Source: a virus. Taken from it: 37,416 nucleotides of DNA. A model generated the notes under the pieces. It worked only from the letters and a program-made list of their open reading frames with translations. It did not search any database and had not been told where the DNA came from. The position numbers and the translations under genes are program-made. Below are positions 24,208 to 33,524 of this stretch, piece by piece; the first letter of the stretch is position 1; each line of letters starts with the position of its first letter. Where the stretch lies: positions 1 through 37,416 of IMG/VR virus record IMGVR_UViG_3300031576_000183. One strand, 5' to 3'.

Positions 24208-25899
24208 ATGGCTAGTGATAGGGTAAACCAGTTAAACTTTGTAAACTTTGATTTTGATGATTTAGTAGCTCAGCTATCGGATAGAGTGAAGTTAAGAGAT
24301 GCCTGGAAGGATACGTATCGTTCTTCGACAGGTCAGATGCTTATAGAGTTACATGCTTATGTTGCAAATTTGATTTTGTATTATATCGAACGTAGAGCTG
24401 AGGAGTCTTATTTAGGTACAGCTAAGAATCGTTCTTCGATTTTGAACTTAGTTAGGCTAATTAACTTTAAGCCAAAAAGGAAGACTTCGGCTAAGGGTAA
24501 GTTGGAGTTTTCTGTAGCAACCCCAGCTCCAAAGAAAATATTTGTTCCGAAATATACTGAGTGTAGATCAGTTGATGGATTTAAGTATTTGACCAATGAA
24601 GAAGTCGTGTTGAATGTTGGTCAGATAGAAGTTGAAGCTGATAGTATACAGGGAGAGCTTATAGAGACTGAGGTATCTTCGATAGGAGGAATAGCTCAAG
24701 AGTATAAAGTTGAAGATTCGAGTGTTGAGAATGAAAATGTGTTTGTATATGTTAATGACGTTGCTTGGACTAAGGTTGATGCGTTTTTAACTTCTACCAA
24801 TTTGGATGAGCATTATCAGATTAGGCATGAAATAGATGATAAGATTACGATTATTTTTGGAGATAATGTGTTTGGTAGAGCACCTTCGGTGGGAGACACG
24901 ATTAAGATTAGATATGTTAAGTCGGACGGTCTGCAGGGAAATGTTTTTGAATTAGATAGAGTTACAACGTTATCTGATTCTTTGTTTGATGAAGACGGAG
25001 ATCCGGTAAGTGTATCTGTTACGAATTCAGACTTCTTTTTGGGGGGGGATGATTCGGAGAGTAATGAAGAAATCAGGAATGAGGCTCCCAGGGTATTTGC
25101 AACAGGGGATAGGGCTGTAACTAGAAGTGACTTTATTGCTCTGATTGAGAATTTTGCAGGAGTAGCTAATGCGAATGTTTGGGGAGAGAATGAAGAGAGT
25201 CCACCGAACTTTTCGATGTTCAATAGGATTAAGCTTGTAGTCTTATTGCAGAACTTTGCTTTTCCATCAGCTACATTTGAGACAGAGTTAACTGATTTTC
25301 TCTTTACGAAGTCTATGATTACTGTGCGGTATTCGTTTGTAAATGCTGTGATTTTAGAAGTTATTCCAACGATGGATGTTAAAGTTTTGGCGGGAAAGTC
25401 ACTCTCTCAGGTTCAATCGGATATTGAAGATGCCGTAGGTTTGCAATTTGTTTTGGGAGAGACTACTAGAATAGGGCAGCATAAACGTCATTCGGATATA
25501 ATTGACATAGTTGAGGAAGTACCGGGAGTTTCATATTCGCATATTGTTTTAGAAATTAGAAAGAATATGGGGCCGGTTTTTGAAGGATTTGAATGGGGTG
25601 GGACATTAGATGCCCTACAAGTTAAAAAGAACTCTGTTAGAGTCTATGTAGATGGAGTAGCAATAGCTAAAGATGACGGCTCAGGTTTTTGGTTACCTAT
25701 TGGAGTTCCGGCTATTACAACGACAGGGGATATTAACTATGTTAATGGCAAGGTGCATTTGAACTTTGCTCCAGATGTATTGGTTACTAGTATAGTTACA
25801 GTTAGGTACCAGCAGGATGAAAATGGGGATATCGTACTTTTGAAAGAACAGATTTGTAGATTGGATTCGGTAGAGGTTACGGATATAGCCTATGAATAG
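24208..25899 (+). CDS. gp6: Baseplate wedge protein gp6/J-type
   Basis: The 563-residue product has the usual start of gpJ/gp6 proteins: GQMLIELHAYVANLILYYIE, RRAEESYLGTAKNRSSILNL and INFKPKRKTSA. Residues about 90-275 carry the central beta domain (IIFGDNVFGRAPSVGDTIKI, IRYVKSDGLQGNVF), and then GDRAVTRSDFIALIENFAGV and VEEVPGVSYSHIV. The wedge ring formed by this protein surrounds the hub and drives contraction. T4 gp6 has 660 residues. Confidence 0.9.
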   Translation: MASDRVNQLNFVNFDFDDLVAQLSDRVKLRDAWKDTYRSSTGQMLIELHAYVANLILYYIERRAEESYLGTAKNRSSILNLVRLINFKPKRKTSAKGKLEFSVATPAPKKIFVPKYTECRSVDGFKYLTNEEVVLNVGQIEVEADSIQGELIETEVSSIGGIAQEYKVEDSSVENENVFVYVNDVAWTKVDAFLTSTNLDEHYQIRHEIDDKITIIFGDNVFGRAPSVGDTIKIRYVKSDGLQGNVFELDRVTTLSDSLFDEDGDPVSVSVTNSDFFLGGDDSESNEEIRNEAPRVFATGDRAVTRSDFIALIENFAGVANANVWGENEESPPNFSMFNRIKLVVLLQNFAFPSATFETELTDFLFTKSMITVRYSFVNAVILEVIPTMDVKVLAGKSLSQVQSDIEDAVGLQFVLGETTRIGQHKRHSDIIDIVEEVPGVSYSHIVLEIRKNMGPVFEGFEWGGTLDALQVKKNSVRVYVDGVAIAKDDGSGFWLPIGVPAITTTGDINYVNGKVHLNFAPDVLVTSIVTVRYQQDENGDIVLLKEQICRLDSVEVTDIAYE

Positions 25900-25913
25900 A
25901 CTAGGAGGGGTAA

Positions 25914-26402
25914 ATGTTAATTAAGTGGGAAGGTTATTGGGATTTTGTACATGTTAGAAAAGGCAAAGTTATTTATGAAGCTAGAATGGTTAAAAATGCT
26001 TTAGTAGATCAGGGAGAGCAGTTGATACTTGATACTATTTTTAGGAATCAGGCCATTACCTCTCAGTTTTTTGTTGGACTAGCTAATGATGTAATTTCAG
26101 AAACAGATGGGTTATCGGATATAGCTGGAGAGCCCGGGGGTAATGGATATGCTAGGCAGGCTTTGAATAGGGATTTAACAGATTGGCCTATTTTAGTTTT
26201 GCATGAAGGGGATTATAGGACGGAATCGAAAGAAGTTGTCTTTGCAGCTTCTGGTGGGAGTATTGGTCCGATTAATTCAGCTTTTTTGTCTACAACATTG
26301 AATAACACAGGTAAGTTAGTTGCATTTATAACCCTCCCTTTAGTTAGAACTATTTTAGACGGGGATGAGGGGTTTGTGAAGGTAAGGATCAAAATAAAAT
26401 AA
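25914..26402 (+). CDS. Small virion structural protein
   Basis: The 162-residue product has GGAGGGG upstream. It includes NALVDQGEQLILDTIF, then FFVGLANDVISETDGLSDI and GGNGYARQALNRDL, an outline seen in phage structural proteins near fibre genes. A later gene at 32829 has a related layout (NEGINELW, then ARLAVGDSSAAES). Its stop overlaps the next start (TAATG). Function in baseplate or fibre attachment is inferred from context. Confidence 0.65.
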   Translation: MLIKWEGYWDFVHVRKGKVIYEARMVKNALVDQGEQLILDTIFRNQAITSQFFVGLANDVISETDGLSDIAGEPGGNGYARQALNRDLTDWPILVLHEGDYRTESKEVVFAASGGSIGPINSAFLSTTLNNTGKLVAFITLPLVRTILDGDEGFVKVRIKIK

Positions 26403-27661
26403 TGGCGACAGTTGATCTCTTGACATTGACTTTCGATACAGATTGGAGTTTTGATACTGCTGGTTTGTTTTTTGATATGCTCAATGAAACTCAGGCTGTG
26501 TTAGAAGGGGAGATGACTCTGTTTCCAGTTAGTATGCGGCTTAGGGCGCATATTCAGGCAGATGAGGATATTGTTTGGATAGATCAGGCTGATTTTACTT
26601 TGACTAAGTTTTTGGATCTTTTGCCACTTGTGCCAGAGGTATTTAGGTCTTCGGATGTACTGAAACAGTATTTAGAAGAAGTAGGGATATTTGACGGTAC
26701 GTATTTGAGTAACGTAGATGATTTACAGGCTATTTTGGATCCCCATGGAGTTGGGGAAGTGTTTTTATTGGAGTTGGCGAAGTTAATAGGGGTAGAAATA
26801 GTTAGAACAGAGACTACCCCTTTAGTTGAAATTCGTAGGCAGGTTACTCAAGCTATAGATTGGTATAAACGTAAGGGGTCTTATGAAGCTTTGCAGATCA
26901 TAGCGTACCTATCGAATTTAGGTGTACAATTGTTTGATTTGTATACTTCGGACTATATATCTTTTACTAGAGCTGAATGGTATGCGGGAGACGAAGGTAC
27001 GAATCCCCCGGGTATTCCGTCGAATTTTTTTAAGTCCGCTCATTTTGGATTAGAGATTAAGCTTAATAGGGTGTATACGGGTAGTACGTTTTTGTGGAAA
27101 GAGAATTTGTTTATCCCGATCCAGAGGCATGTTGAGTTAGTTAGGCCTGCAAATACAGTGCCTAGGTATATTATCTTTTTGAATCCGATTACAGATCAGA
27201 CGGGGTCGGTTATGGAGGTAGCTGGCTTTATTCGTACTAGAGTTATGGATACTTGGAGTTTTCCGCAATTGTTTTTTGATATGAATCTTTTGAGTCAGCC
27301 AGATTGGGATTTTGATGGGGGAGAAGCAGGAGAATTTTTTGATTTTACCGAAAACAATTTTATCAATGGCATAAATACGTTTAAGTTAGGTACGGGGAAT
27401 AAGGGAGTATCTCCAGGAGCTCCTCTCTTTGCTATTCAGACGCCGACTTTAGTTGGGTCAGTAGATGCTATTAGGATTTTGCCGAATAAAATGGAATTTG
27501 AAATTGTGATTCCTTCGGCTACAGTTTCATTAAGTTTGTCTGAGCTGGGTTTGTTCTCAAACGGGGGAACAGTTTTACGTGTAGCAAGTACGTTTCCGGA
27601 TATTGATAAGATTGCGGGAGTTGAATTAAGAATACTTGTTGAAGTCTTAAAAACCGTATAG
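26402..27661 (+). CDS. Tail protein I-like baseplate protein
   Basis: The 419-residue product carries the gpI-like block at about 75-185: LDLLPLVPEVFRSSDVLKQY, EVFLLELAKLIGVEI, and RRQVTQAIDWYKRKGSYEAL. This core is known from tail protein I of contractile phages, which joins the J-type wedge to the fibres. The C-terminal 200 residues are beta-rich and extend well beyond the usual gpI length. Position after J and before the fibre genes fits. Confidence 0.8.
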   Translation: MATVDLLTLTFDTDWSFDTAGLFFDMLNETQAVLEGEMTLFPVSMRLRAHIQADEDIVWIDQADFTLTKFLDLLPLVPEVFRSSDVLKQYLEEVGIFDGTYLSNVDDLQAILDPHGVGEVFLLELAKLIGVEIVRTETTPLVEIRRQVTQAIDWYKRKGSYEALQIIAYLSNLGVQLFDLYTSDYISFTRAEWYAGDEGTNPPGIPSNFFKSAHFGLEIKLNRVYTGSTFLWKENLFIPIQRHVELVRPANTVPRYIIFLNPITDQTGSVMEVAGFIRTRVMDTWSFPQLFFDMNLLSQPDWDFDGGEAGEFFDFTENNFINGINTFKLGTGNKGVSPGAPLFAIQTPTLVGSVDAIRILPNKMEFEIVIPSATVSLSLSELGLFSNGGTVLRVASTFPDIDKIAGVELRILVEVLKTV

Positions 27662-27670
27662 AGGTAGACA

Positions 27671-29173
27671 ATGGGTTCAACTAATTTTGGAAATCAGTTA
27701 ATATCAGTTCAGGTTTTAGATCCGGTAGTCTCTTCTGTAGTTAATAGAATTGCAGATACTGTTAGACGTTTAGGAATTTATGAGGGGTTCTATTTGACCA
27801 AGATAAATGACTCTACTGTTCAAGTGGGGATAGGACAAGCTGAGATTCAGTCTGGAAATGCTCAAGTAGATGGAACTCGTCGGCAAGTTGGAGTTAATTT
27901 TCAGTCTGTTCAGAATATAGCTGTTAGTTCTGTGGCTCCGACTATTGTTTTGAGGTACTTTTTTGAATCCACGTTGAATCATTTTGTAGATTTATTAGCT
28001 CTAGCTTCGAGTACTGTTGAAGAGGATGACATTGTTTTAGGAGAAGCGATATATGCGGGTTCAGTTTTGACTGGGTTTAATTATGCGACAAGGTCTGAAG
28101 TTGATACGATGGATAAGTTTTTGAAAGTTGAACCTTTGCCTTCTCCTGCAATGAAGGTAATTGTTAGGCAAGGAAGAGTTAATTATGGGGTTCGAAATTT
28201 TGATGTATTAACGCAAGAGTCTCTTACTTTTGTAGCCCCTTCGTTTTTTCCTAGAATAGATACACTTTTCGTTGATGTAGATGGTGTTGTGAAAGTCAAT
28301 ACAGGAGTTGAAGCACTTGTACCACTAGCTCCCGGGTATCAAGATCGAGTAGTTCTGGCCGAAGTTTCACTTTCAGTAGGTCAGACCCAGATTTTAGTTG
28401 CACACATAAAAGATGTTAGAAATTTTATTTCGGTAGGTATTTCATTTGGGGGAGGGATATCGGGACAGTCTTTGAATTTTAGAATGGCTGTTGCGGGTAT
28501 CTCCGGGACTACCGCTACTGTAACCGCAGAGCAGGTGTCTCTTAAGTCTTCGGATAACATCACTTTAGTAGTTAGTAATGTAAACTTGTCTTTGAATATT
28601 GATAACCCGGGGGCTAATGGGTTAGATGTTGGTGTAAAGGCAAATGATACGAAGTATTTTGTACATGTTATGTTTAATCCAACAGCCAATGTAATTGCGG
28701 GAATCCTGTCGCTATCTGCAACAAGTCCAACGCTTCCGGCAAATTTTATTTATAGCGAAGTTTTTTCGATGGTTAGGACAAACAGTAGTGGTCAGTTATT
28801 AGGAGCTAGACAGTTTGGGAGATATTACTATTGGAAAACTTGGGTTGAGATTGCTTCGGGTACCCCAGGTAATGTTTGGACAGCGATCAATGTCAGTAGT
28901 TATCATCCGTCAGCTATTTCTGAAATTAGCGTTGGCACAACGACTGTAGCAGGGACTGGAAATCGTATAGGCATTACGAATGACAATACAGTTGCAATTC
29001 CGAATTTCAGTTCAGATTTTTTTGGGGGTCAGTTGGGGAGTAGTAAGGACGCTTCTGCTGGGTATGAATCGAAGTGGTGGGAGTTTGAAATTCTAACAGC
29101 AGATATGTTATTTTGGAGATGCAGTGGTCAGCCAGGAAAGATTTTTTTGACTGGATTTATAGTTACAAAGTAG
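27671..29173 (+). CDS. Tail fibre protein, paralog A
   Basis: The 500-residue product begins STNFGNQLISVQVLDPVVS and is the first of three tandem paralogs. Shared landmarks are GIYEGFYLTKINDSTVQVG, YGVRNFDVLTQESLTFVAP, VAHIKDVRNF, GANGLDVGVKANDTKYFV and RYYYWKTW. The last part, from about residue 400, is the most different from the others (ISEISVGTTTVAGTGNR, WWEFEILTADMLFW), as expected for a receptor-binding tip. Attachment to the baseplate through the common N terminus is inferred. Confidence 0.75.
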   Translation: MGSTNFGNQLISVQVLDPVVSSVVNRIADTVRRLGIYEGFYLTKINDSTVQVGIGQAEIQSGNAQVDGTRRQVGVNFQSVQNIAVSSVAPTIVLRYFFESTLNHFVDLLALASSTVEEDDIVLGEAIYAGSVLTGFNYATRSEVDTMDKFLKVEPLPSPAMKVIVRQGRVNYGVRNFDVLTQESLTFVAPSFFPRIDTLFVDVDGVVKVNTGVEALVPLAPGYQDRVVLAEVSLSVGQTQILVAHIKDVRNFISVGISFGGGISGQSLNFRMAVAGISGTTATVTAEQVSLKSSDNITLVVSNVNLSLNIDNPGANGLDVGVKANDTKYFVHVMFNPTANVIAGILSLSATSPTLPANFIYSEVFSMVRTNSSGQLLGARQFGRYYYWKTWVEIASGTPGNVWTAINVSSYHPSAISEISVGTTTVAGTGNRIGITNDNTVAIPNFSSDFFGGQLGSSKDASAGYESKWWEFEILTADMLFWRCSGQPGKIFLTGFIVTK

Positions 29174-29180
29174 AGGGTCT

Positions 29181-30734
29181 ATGGGACAGATAAATTTTGG
29201 TAATCAAAAGAGTACGGTACATTTTTTCGATGCATTAGATTCCACTATAGTTGATAAGATTGGATTTACCCTTACGAATCTGGGTCAGAATATTCGTAAG
29301 GTGGGAATTTATGAGGGGGTGTGGCTAACGAAGATAAGCGATACTTCTGTTGAAGTGGGGAGTGGGGAGATTGAGATATTGTCAGAGAATAATCAACTAG
29401 ATGGGACAAAGCGCCAGATTAGAGTAGCCTTTCAGAATATAGAAACGTTAACAGTTAGTTCAGCAACTCCCTATGTGATACTTAGGTACACGTTTGCTGC
29501 GAGTTTGACGCATTATGTAGATATGTTTGCGGTAGCAGTTGGAAGTATTCAGGTTAATGACCTAGTTGTTGGTAGGGCTTTGTATTCAGGGCCAACGTTA
29601 ACTGGATTTGAGTATATTCTTAGGTCGGAGCCTTTGGTGTTTGATAAGTTTCTTAAGATCGAGCCCACTGTTGTGGCGTCTATGAAGCTTATTGTTAGGA
29701 AAGGTAGATTCAATTATGGCTTGCAGAATTTTGATGTATTTACGCAAGAGTCGCCGACTTTTGTAGCTCCGGGCGCACAGAGTAGGATAGATTTGTTGTA
29801 TTTGGATACAGATGGATTAGTTAAGATAAGTACGGGAGTTCAAGCCGCTAGTCCAGTTCCGCCTGAGTATGAAAGTAAGATTGTATTAGCTGAAGTCACG
29901 CTTTCAGCAGGGCAGACTCAGATTTTAGCTGCACACATAAAAGATGTTAGATCGTTTTTGTCTTCTGGATCAGCTTTTGTTACTTCTGGTGGGGGTGTTG
30001 CTGGACAGGCTACAAGATTTAAGCTATCGGTTGATGGGGTCGCTAGCAATACCGCTTTAATAACAGCTAAGATGGCGTCTTTGAGAAATTCAGATAATGC
30101 TGTCATTACTGTATCGAATGTAAACTTAGCTGTGAACATTATCACCAGTGGTTTGAATGGATTGGATACGGGAGTTCCGGCAGCTAATGCCAAGTATTTT
30201 GTTTGGATAGTATACAATCCAGTAACGACTGTGTTGGGAGGTTTAGTATCTGCTTCTTCGACAAGTCCTGTATTGCCAAGTGGATTTGTTTTTAAGGAGT
30301 TATTTTCAGTGCTTAGAACGGACAGTACGTCCCAGTTTTTGGGGGCAAAACATCATAACGGGGTTTACTACTGGAAAGATTGGCCGAAGCTAGTGGAATC
30401 TCTCAGTGTTCAGTTGTCGAATTGGACTGCAATAGATTTTAGTAGTTATACCTTTCCAGAAGTTGCTGGATCTTATTTTGGAAGTGCGTGTACATCGAAC
30501 TTACAGCGGGTATTGATTACGAATGACAATACAGTGCCGATTGCAGGTTCTGGTAATTTTAGTGCTCCGTTGAATGTAGTAGGCAATCAGTTTGGGCATG
30601 AGGAGCCAGGGCATTCGAATACTCATCAGGGATATTGGGAGTTGGAGTTAATTGTTCCGAATACGTTGTATTGGATTACTGGTCCAGGTGTTAGGGAGAC
30701 AGTTTTTCTACATGGTTTTAGGATAGCGAGGTAA
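29181..30734 (+). CDS. Tail fibre protein, paralog B
   Basis: The 517-residue product begins GQINFGNQKSTVHFFDALDS. It carries the shared blocks (KVGIYEGVWLTKISDTSVEV, YGLQNFDVFTQESPTFVAP, AAHIKDVRSFL, GLNGLDTGVPAANAKYFVW, YYWKDW), with eight extra residues near the N terminus relative to paralog A. The tip after about residue 415 is its own. It starts eight bases after paralog A. Confidence 0.75.
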   Translation: MGQINFGNQKSTVHFFDALDSTIVDKIGFTLTNLGQNIRKVGIYEGVWLTKISDTSVEVGSGEIEILSENNQLDGTKRQIRVAFQNIETLTVSSATPYVILRYTFAASLTHYVDMFAVAVGSIQVNDLVVGRALYSGPTLTGFEYILRSEPLVFDKFLKIEPTVVASMKLIVRKGRFNYGLQNFDVFTQESPTFVAPGAQSRIDLLYLDTDGLVKISTGVQAASPVPPEYESKIVLAEVTLSAGQTQILAAHIKDVRSFLSSGSAFVTSGGGVAGQATRFKLSVDGVASNTALITAKMASLRNSDNAVITVSNVNLAVNIITSGLNGLDTGVPAANAKYFVWIVYNPVTTVLGGLVSASSTSPVLPSGFVFKELFSVLRTDSTSQFLGAKHHNGVYYWKDWPKLVESLSVQLSNWTAIDFSSYTFPEVAGSYFGSACTSNLQRVLITNDNTVPIAGSGNFSAPLNVVGNQFGHEEPGHSNTHQGYWELELIVPNTLYWITGPGVRETVFLHGFRIAR

Positions 30735-30736
30735 GT

Positions 30737-32245
30737 ATGGGAACTACGAATTTTGGCAATCAGATCATTACAGTACAGTTTTTAGAACCAGGAAAGTCTG
30801 CTACGGTAAATAGAATTGCCCAAAATATTAGAAGAATAGGCATACATACTGGAGTTTTTTTGACCAAGATAAATGACTCTACTGTTCAAGTGGGGACGGG
30901 TAGAGTAGAGATATTGTCTAGCAACAATCAGTTAGATGGTACAAAAAGGCAGATCAATGTTGTATTTAGAGCAGTTCAGAATATTTCGTTAAGTTCAGCA
31001 ATTCCGTTTATTGTTTTGAGATATACGTTTGAATCTAATTCCACGCATTATGTAGATATGTTTGCTCTAGCTGAGGGTAGTATCCAAGTTAATGATCTAG
31101 TTGCTGGGAAAGCTGTATTTGTTGGATCCACGATAACGGGGTTTGATTATACTAATCGATCTGAGCCGGAAGTGTTTCATAACTATTTGTCTGTTGAACC
31201 GTTGTCTTCTCCAGGTATGCGGACAATTGTTAGAAAGGGCAGAACGAATTATGGGGTAGAGAATTTTGATGTGTTTTCTCAGGAGTCCCAGCTATTTACA
31301 CCGCCTCCGTCTCAGGCCAGGAAAGATTTAGTCTATGTTGATGTAGATGGGGCAGTAAAGGTTTCACAGGGGGCTATTGCTGCAGTTCCTGAAGCTCCGA
31401 GTTATCAGAATAAGGTCGTATTAGCAGAGGTGACTCTTAATGCTGGTCAGACTCAGATTACGTCTGCAAGTATAAAAGATGTAAGAAACTTTTTGTCTAC
31501 GGGTGTTTTAGCAGGAGGGGGAGTTTCGGGGCAGGCTAGAAATTTCAAGTTCGATGTAGCAGGAGTAGCTAGTAGTACCGCCACATTAACTGCAGATATG
31601 ATTTCGTTAAAGAATGTTGAAAATTCAGTTCTAGTTAAAACTAGTGCTTCGTTGAGTTTGAATATTACAACGTCGGGGGGAAATGGGTTAGATACTGGAG
31701 TAGTAGCTAATAATACTAAGTATTTTGTTTGGGTGATTTATAATCAAGCAACTGATGTATTAGCAGGATTGATTTCACTTTCTTCGACAAGCCCAGTATT
31801 GCCAAGTGGATTTACGTTTAGTGAATTGTATTCGTTTGTTAGGACGAATGGCAGTGGTCAGATGTTTGGTGCTAGGCATAGAGGTAAAAATTACTTTTGG
31901 AAAACTTGGTTTGATCTTGGGCTGTTTCCTGGTTTTGGTGCAGGTAGCCCACCTTTTTCATCTATTGCAGTTGGGGACTTTTATCCGTCTGAAATTAGTT
32001 TGGCGGTATTTGGGGCTACTGTTTCAGTTACAGGGGGTCAGTCGGCCAGTATGTCGAATAGAGGAGATCTAGTAGGGCCAAGTCATTTGGGTAGTACCCC
32101 GCCAAATATGTACTCGGCTTCGGAGGAGAGCGCAACTAATTGGAGAAGTTGGCATTGGGAATTTGAAGTTTTAACTGCAAATACGATATTTATTGCACTG
32201 GTCCATCAAGCAAAGGTGTTTTTTAGAGGGTTTAGATTCATGTAG
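30737..32245 (+). CDS. Tail fibre protein, paralog C
   Basis: The 502-residue product begins GTTNFGNQIITVQFLEPGKS. It has the same blocks (GIHTGVFLTKINDSTVQVG, YGVENFDVFSQESQLFTPP, SASIKDVRNFL, GGNGLDTGVVANNTKYFVW, NYFWKTW). Near 30860-30896 its DNA is identical over more than 35 bases to paralog A (27798-27834 region), a sign of recent copying or gene conversion. The tip differs and has a Gly/Pro-rich entry (GFGAGSPPFSS). Confidence 0.75.
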   Translation: MGTTNFGNQIITVQFLEPGKSATVNRIAQNIRRIGIHTGVFLTKINDSTVQVGTGRVEILSSNNQLDGTKRQINVVFRAVQNISLSSAIPFIVLRYTFESNSTHYVDMFALAEGSIQVNDLVAGKAVFVGSTITGFDYTNRSEPEVFHNYLSVEPLSSPGMRTIVRKGRTNYGVENFDVFSQESQLFTPPPSQARKDLVYVDVDGAVKVSQGAIAAVPEAPSYQNKVVLAEVTLNAGQTQITSASIKDVRNFLSTGVLAGGGVSGQARNFKFDVAGVASSTATLTADMISLKNVENSVLVKTSASLSLNITTSGGNGLDTGVVANNTKYFVWVIYNQATDVLAGLISLSSTSPVLPSGFTFSELYSFVRTNGSGQMFGARHRGKNYFWKTWFDLGLFPGFGAGSPPFSSIAVGDFYPSEISLAVFGATVSVTGGQSASMSNRGDLVGPSHLGSTPPNMYSASEESATNWRSWHWEFEVLTANTIFIALVHQAKVFFRGFRFM

Positions 32246-32253
32246 GGGGTAAG

Positions 32254-32541
32254 GTGTCTTATTCGTTATTGTTACCGACTGTAGTTGAAATGTCGAATGA
32301 TCGAGGATTGGAAATTGGGGATGTGTTAGTCGATTCAAAGAAGAGGCATGTAGTTGAGTATAGGCAATTGTTGGAAATTGTTTTGGGGAGTTTATCTGAT
32401 ATAGGGGGTATTTCAAAGGGTTGGCTTCCAAAAAATCAGTGGAAACGAGCTAAAAAGATATTTAGTAAGACCATGCATGCAGATATCAGTTATGAACGGG
32501 CAATGGACATTTTGATGCTCATTGTTGAACAGATAGAATAA
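32254..32541 (+). CDS. Hypothetical protein
   Basis: GTG 32254, with GGGGGTAAG upstream, gives 95 residues: a short beta start, then charged and helical sequence (HVVEYRQLLEIVLGSLSD, KNQWKRAKKIFSKTMHA, SYERAMDILMLIVEQIE). It resembles a small soluble accessory protein. No family recognised. It follows the last fibre paralog, so a fibre-assembly chaperone is one possibility without direct support. Confidence 0.55.
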   Translation: MSYSLLLPTVVEMSNDRGLEIGDVLVDSKKRHVVEYRQLLEIVLGSLSDIGGISKGWLPKNQWKRAKKIFSKTMHADISYERAMDILMLIVEQIE

Positions 32542-32555
32542 TTTAGGAGGAAAGT

Positions 32556-32690
32556 ATGCCAGAAAAAAGATATGTTGTTTATGATCCAGGTTGTCAGGCG
32601 TATAGAGAGGTTTCGCAAGAAGATGCTATTAAGTTTGTAGAATCAGCTAAAAAAGTACAAGCGGCTCTTGAGGCAGAAGGGGTGATGTAG
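32556..32690 (+). CDS. Small hypothetical protein (44 residues)
   Basis: ATG 32556 sits six bases after a perfect AGGAGG at 32545-32550. The product starts PEKRYVVYDPGCQAYREV and continues with a helix (SQEDAIKFVESAKKVQAALE). The strong ribosome site and its neat fit between neighbours support a real gene despite the length. No family recognised. Confidence 0.55.
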   Translation: MPEKRYVVYDPGCQAYREVSQEDAIKFVESAKKVQAALEAEGVM

Positions 32691-32845
32691 TGGATTTTGA
32701 AGATACTGTTTCAGTAGTTGTAGTGAAGCAAGTACAGAGTACAGGGGGTAGTCAAGAAACTATTCTTGGTTTAGGTGAGGATCGTTTATTAAATTTGTTA
32801 AATAAGTTAAGCTTAGGAGGAACTACGAATGGAAGTTCAAGATAA
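32690..32845 (+). CDS. Small hypothetical protein (51 residues)
   Basis: GTG 32690 overlaps the previous TAG. The product starts VDFEDTVSVVVVKQVQSTGG and runs to a helix (EDRLLNLLNKLSL). It overlaps the next gene by 17 bases and fills an otherwise empty 138-base gap. The weaker ribosome site makes it less certain. No family recognised. Confidence 0.4.
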   Translation: MDFEDTVSVVVVKQVQSTGGSQETILGLGEDRLLNLLNKLSLGGTTNGSSR

Positions 32846-33356
32846 AGTTATTGGGCATAAAATTTGGACGATCAAGCGTTGGGCATCGGTAGAAGATTTT
32901 AATGCTGGTCGTGTGTATTCGGAAGAGGAAGAACTGCAGTTAATGGGAATCTCTCAGGATTCTAAGTTTGAAGGAAACTTGTTGTTGAATGAGGGGATTA
33001 ACGAACTTTGGACTCTGGTCTGTTCAGGAGGAGGTACAAAGTTTGATAGTGCTAATGCAAGATTGGCTGTTGGAGATAGCTCGGCGGCAGAGTCTGCAGC
33101 CCATACTGGATTGCAGGCATCCACCAATAAGTTGTACAAAGCAATGGATGTGGGTTTCCCGACTTTTGGAACGTTACAGAAGGCGGTTTGGAGATCTACT
33201 TATGCTACTTCTGAGGCGAACTTTGCTTGGCAGGAGTTTACTGTTGCAAATGGAGGTTCAGATGCAGCAATTAACTTGAACAGGAAAGTTAGTAATCAGG
33301 GGACTAAGATAAGTGGGCAAGTGTGGCAACTTACGCTAGAGATCACACTTTCTTAA
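32829..33356 (+). CDS. Virion structural protein
   Basis: The 175-residue product has TTAGGAGGA upstream. It contains EGNLLLNEGINELWTLVCSG, FDSANARLAVGDSSAAESA and the end GTKISGQVWQLTLEITLS. This layout recurs in structural proteins of many phages and is shared in outline with the gene at 25914. Likely a beta-sandwich appendage or decoration protein. Followed by a 168-base stretch without a gene. Confidence 0.65.
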   Translation: MEVQDKVIGHKIWTIKRWASVEDFNAGRVYSEEEELQLMGISQDSKFEGNLLLNEGINELWTLVCSGGGTKFDSANARLAVGDSSAAESAAHTGLQASTNKLYKAMDVGFPTFGTLQKAVWRSTYATSEANFAWQEFTVANGGSDAAINLNRKVSNQGTKISGQVWQLTLEITLS

Positions 33357-33422
33357 AGATCTAAGTAAGTGATTTAAGTTATAGTATGTATACCCTTAGA
33401 TTTCACATGTATTTAGATTGTA

Positions 33423-33479
33423 ACAGCAGATCTGGAGGATCTTTATCCTCCCTCTACATGTTAGATAGGGGATTGCTGT
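33423..33479 (+). promoter_or_regulatory. Nested hairpins in 168-base gap
   Basis: The gap 33357-33524 holds no gene. Inside it, GGAGGAT 33434-33440 pairs with ATCCTCC 33445-33451 around CTTT, and ACAGCA 33423-33428 can pair with TGCTGT 33474-33479 to enclose it. No T-run follows. It may end transcription of the upstream block or shape the leader of the repeat-protein mRNA. A repeated GTAATACG at about 33478-33495 follows; I see no confident promoter. Confidence 0.4.
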
Positions 33480-33524
33480 AATACGATGTAATACGTATTT
33501 GATGGGGTTTAGAGGAGATACGCT

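Noticed and set aside
31806-32072. Small ORF inside fibre paralog C
   Set aside because: Shadow frame of the fibre gene with no ribosome site or independent support.
32171-32431. Minus-strand ORF near 32.3 kb
   Set aside because: All supported genes are on the + strand; the product is low-complexity and overlaps two plausible genes.
33478-33496. T7-type promoter because of TAATACG
   Set aside because: Only the first seven bases match; the CTCACTATA part is missing and TAATACG simply occurs twice.
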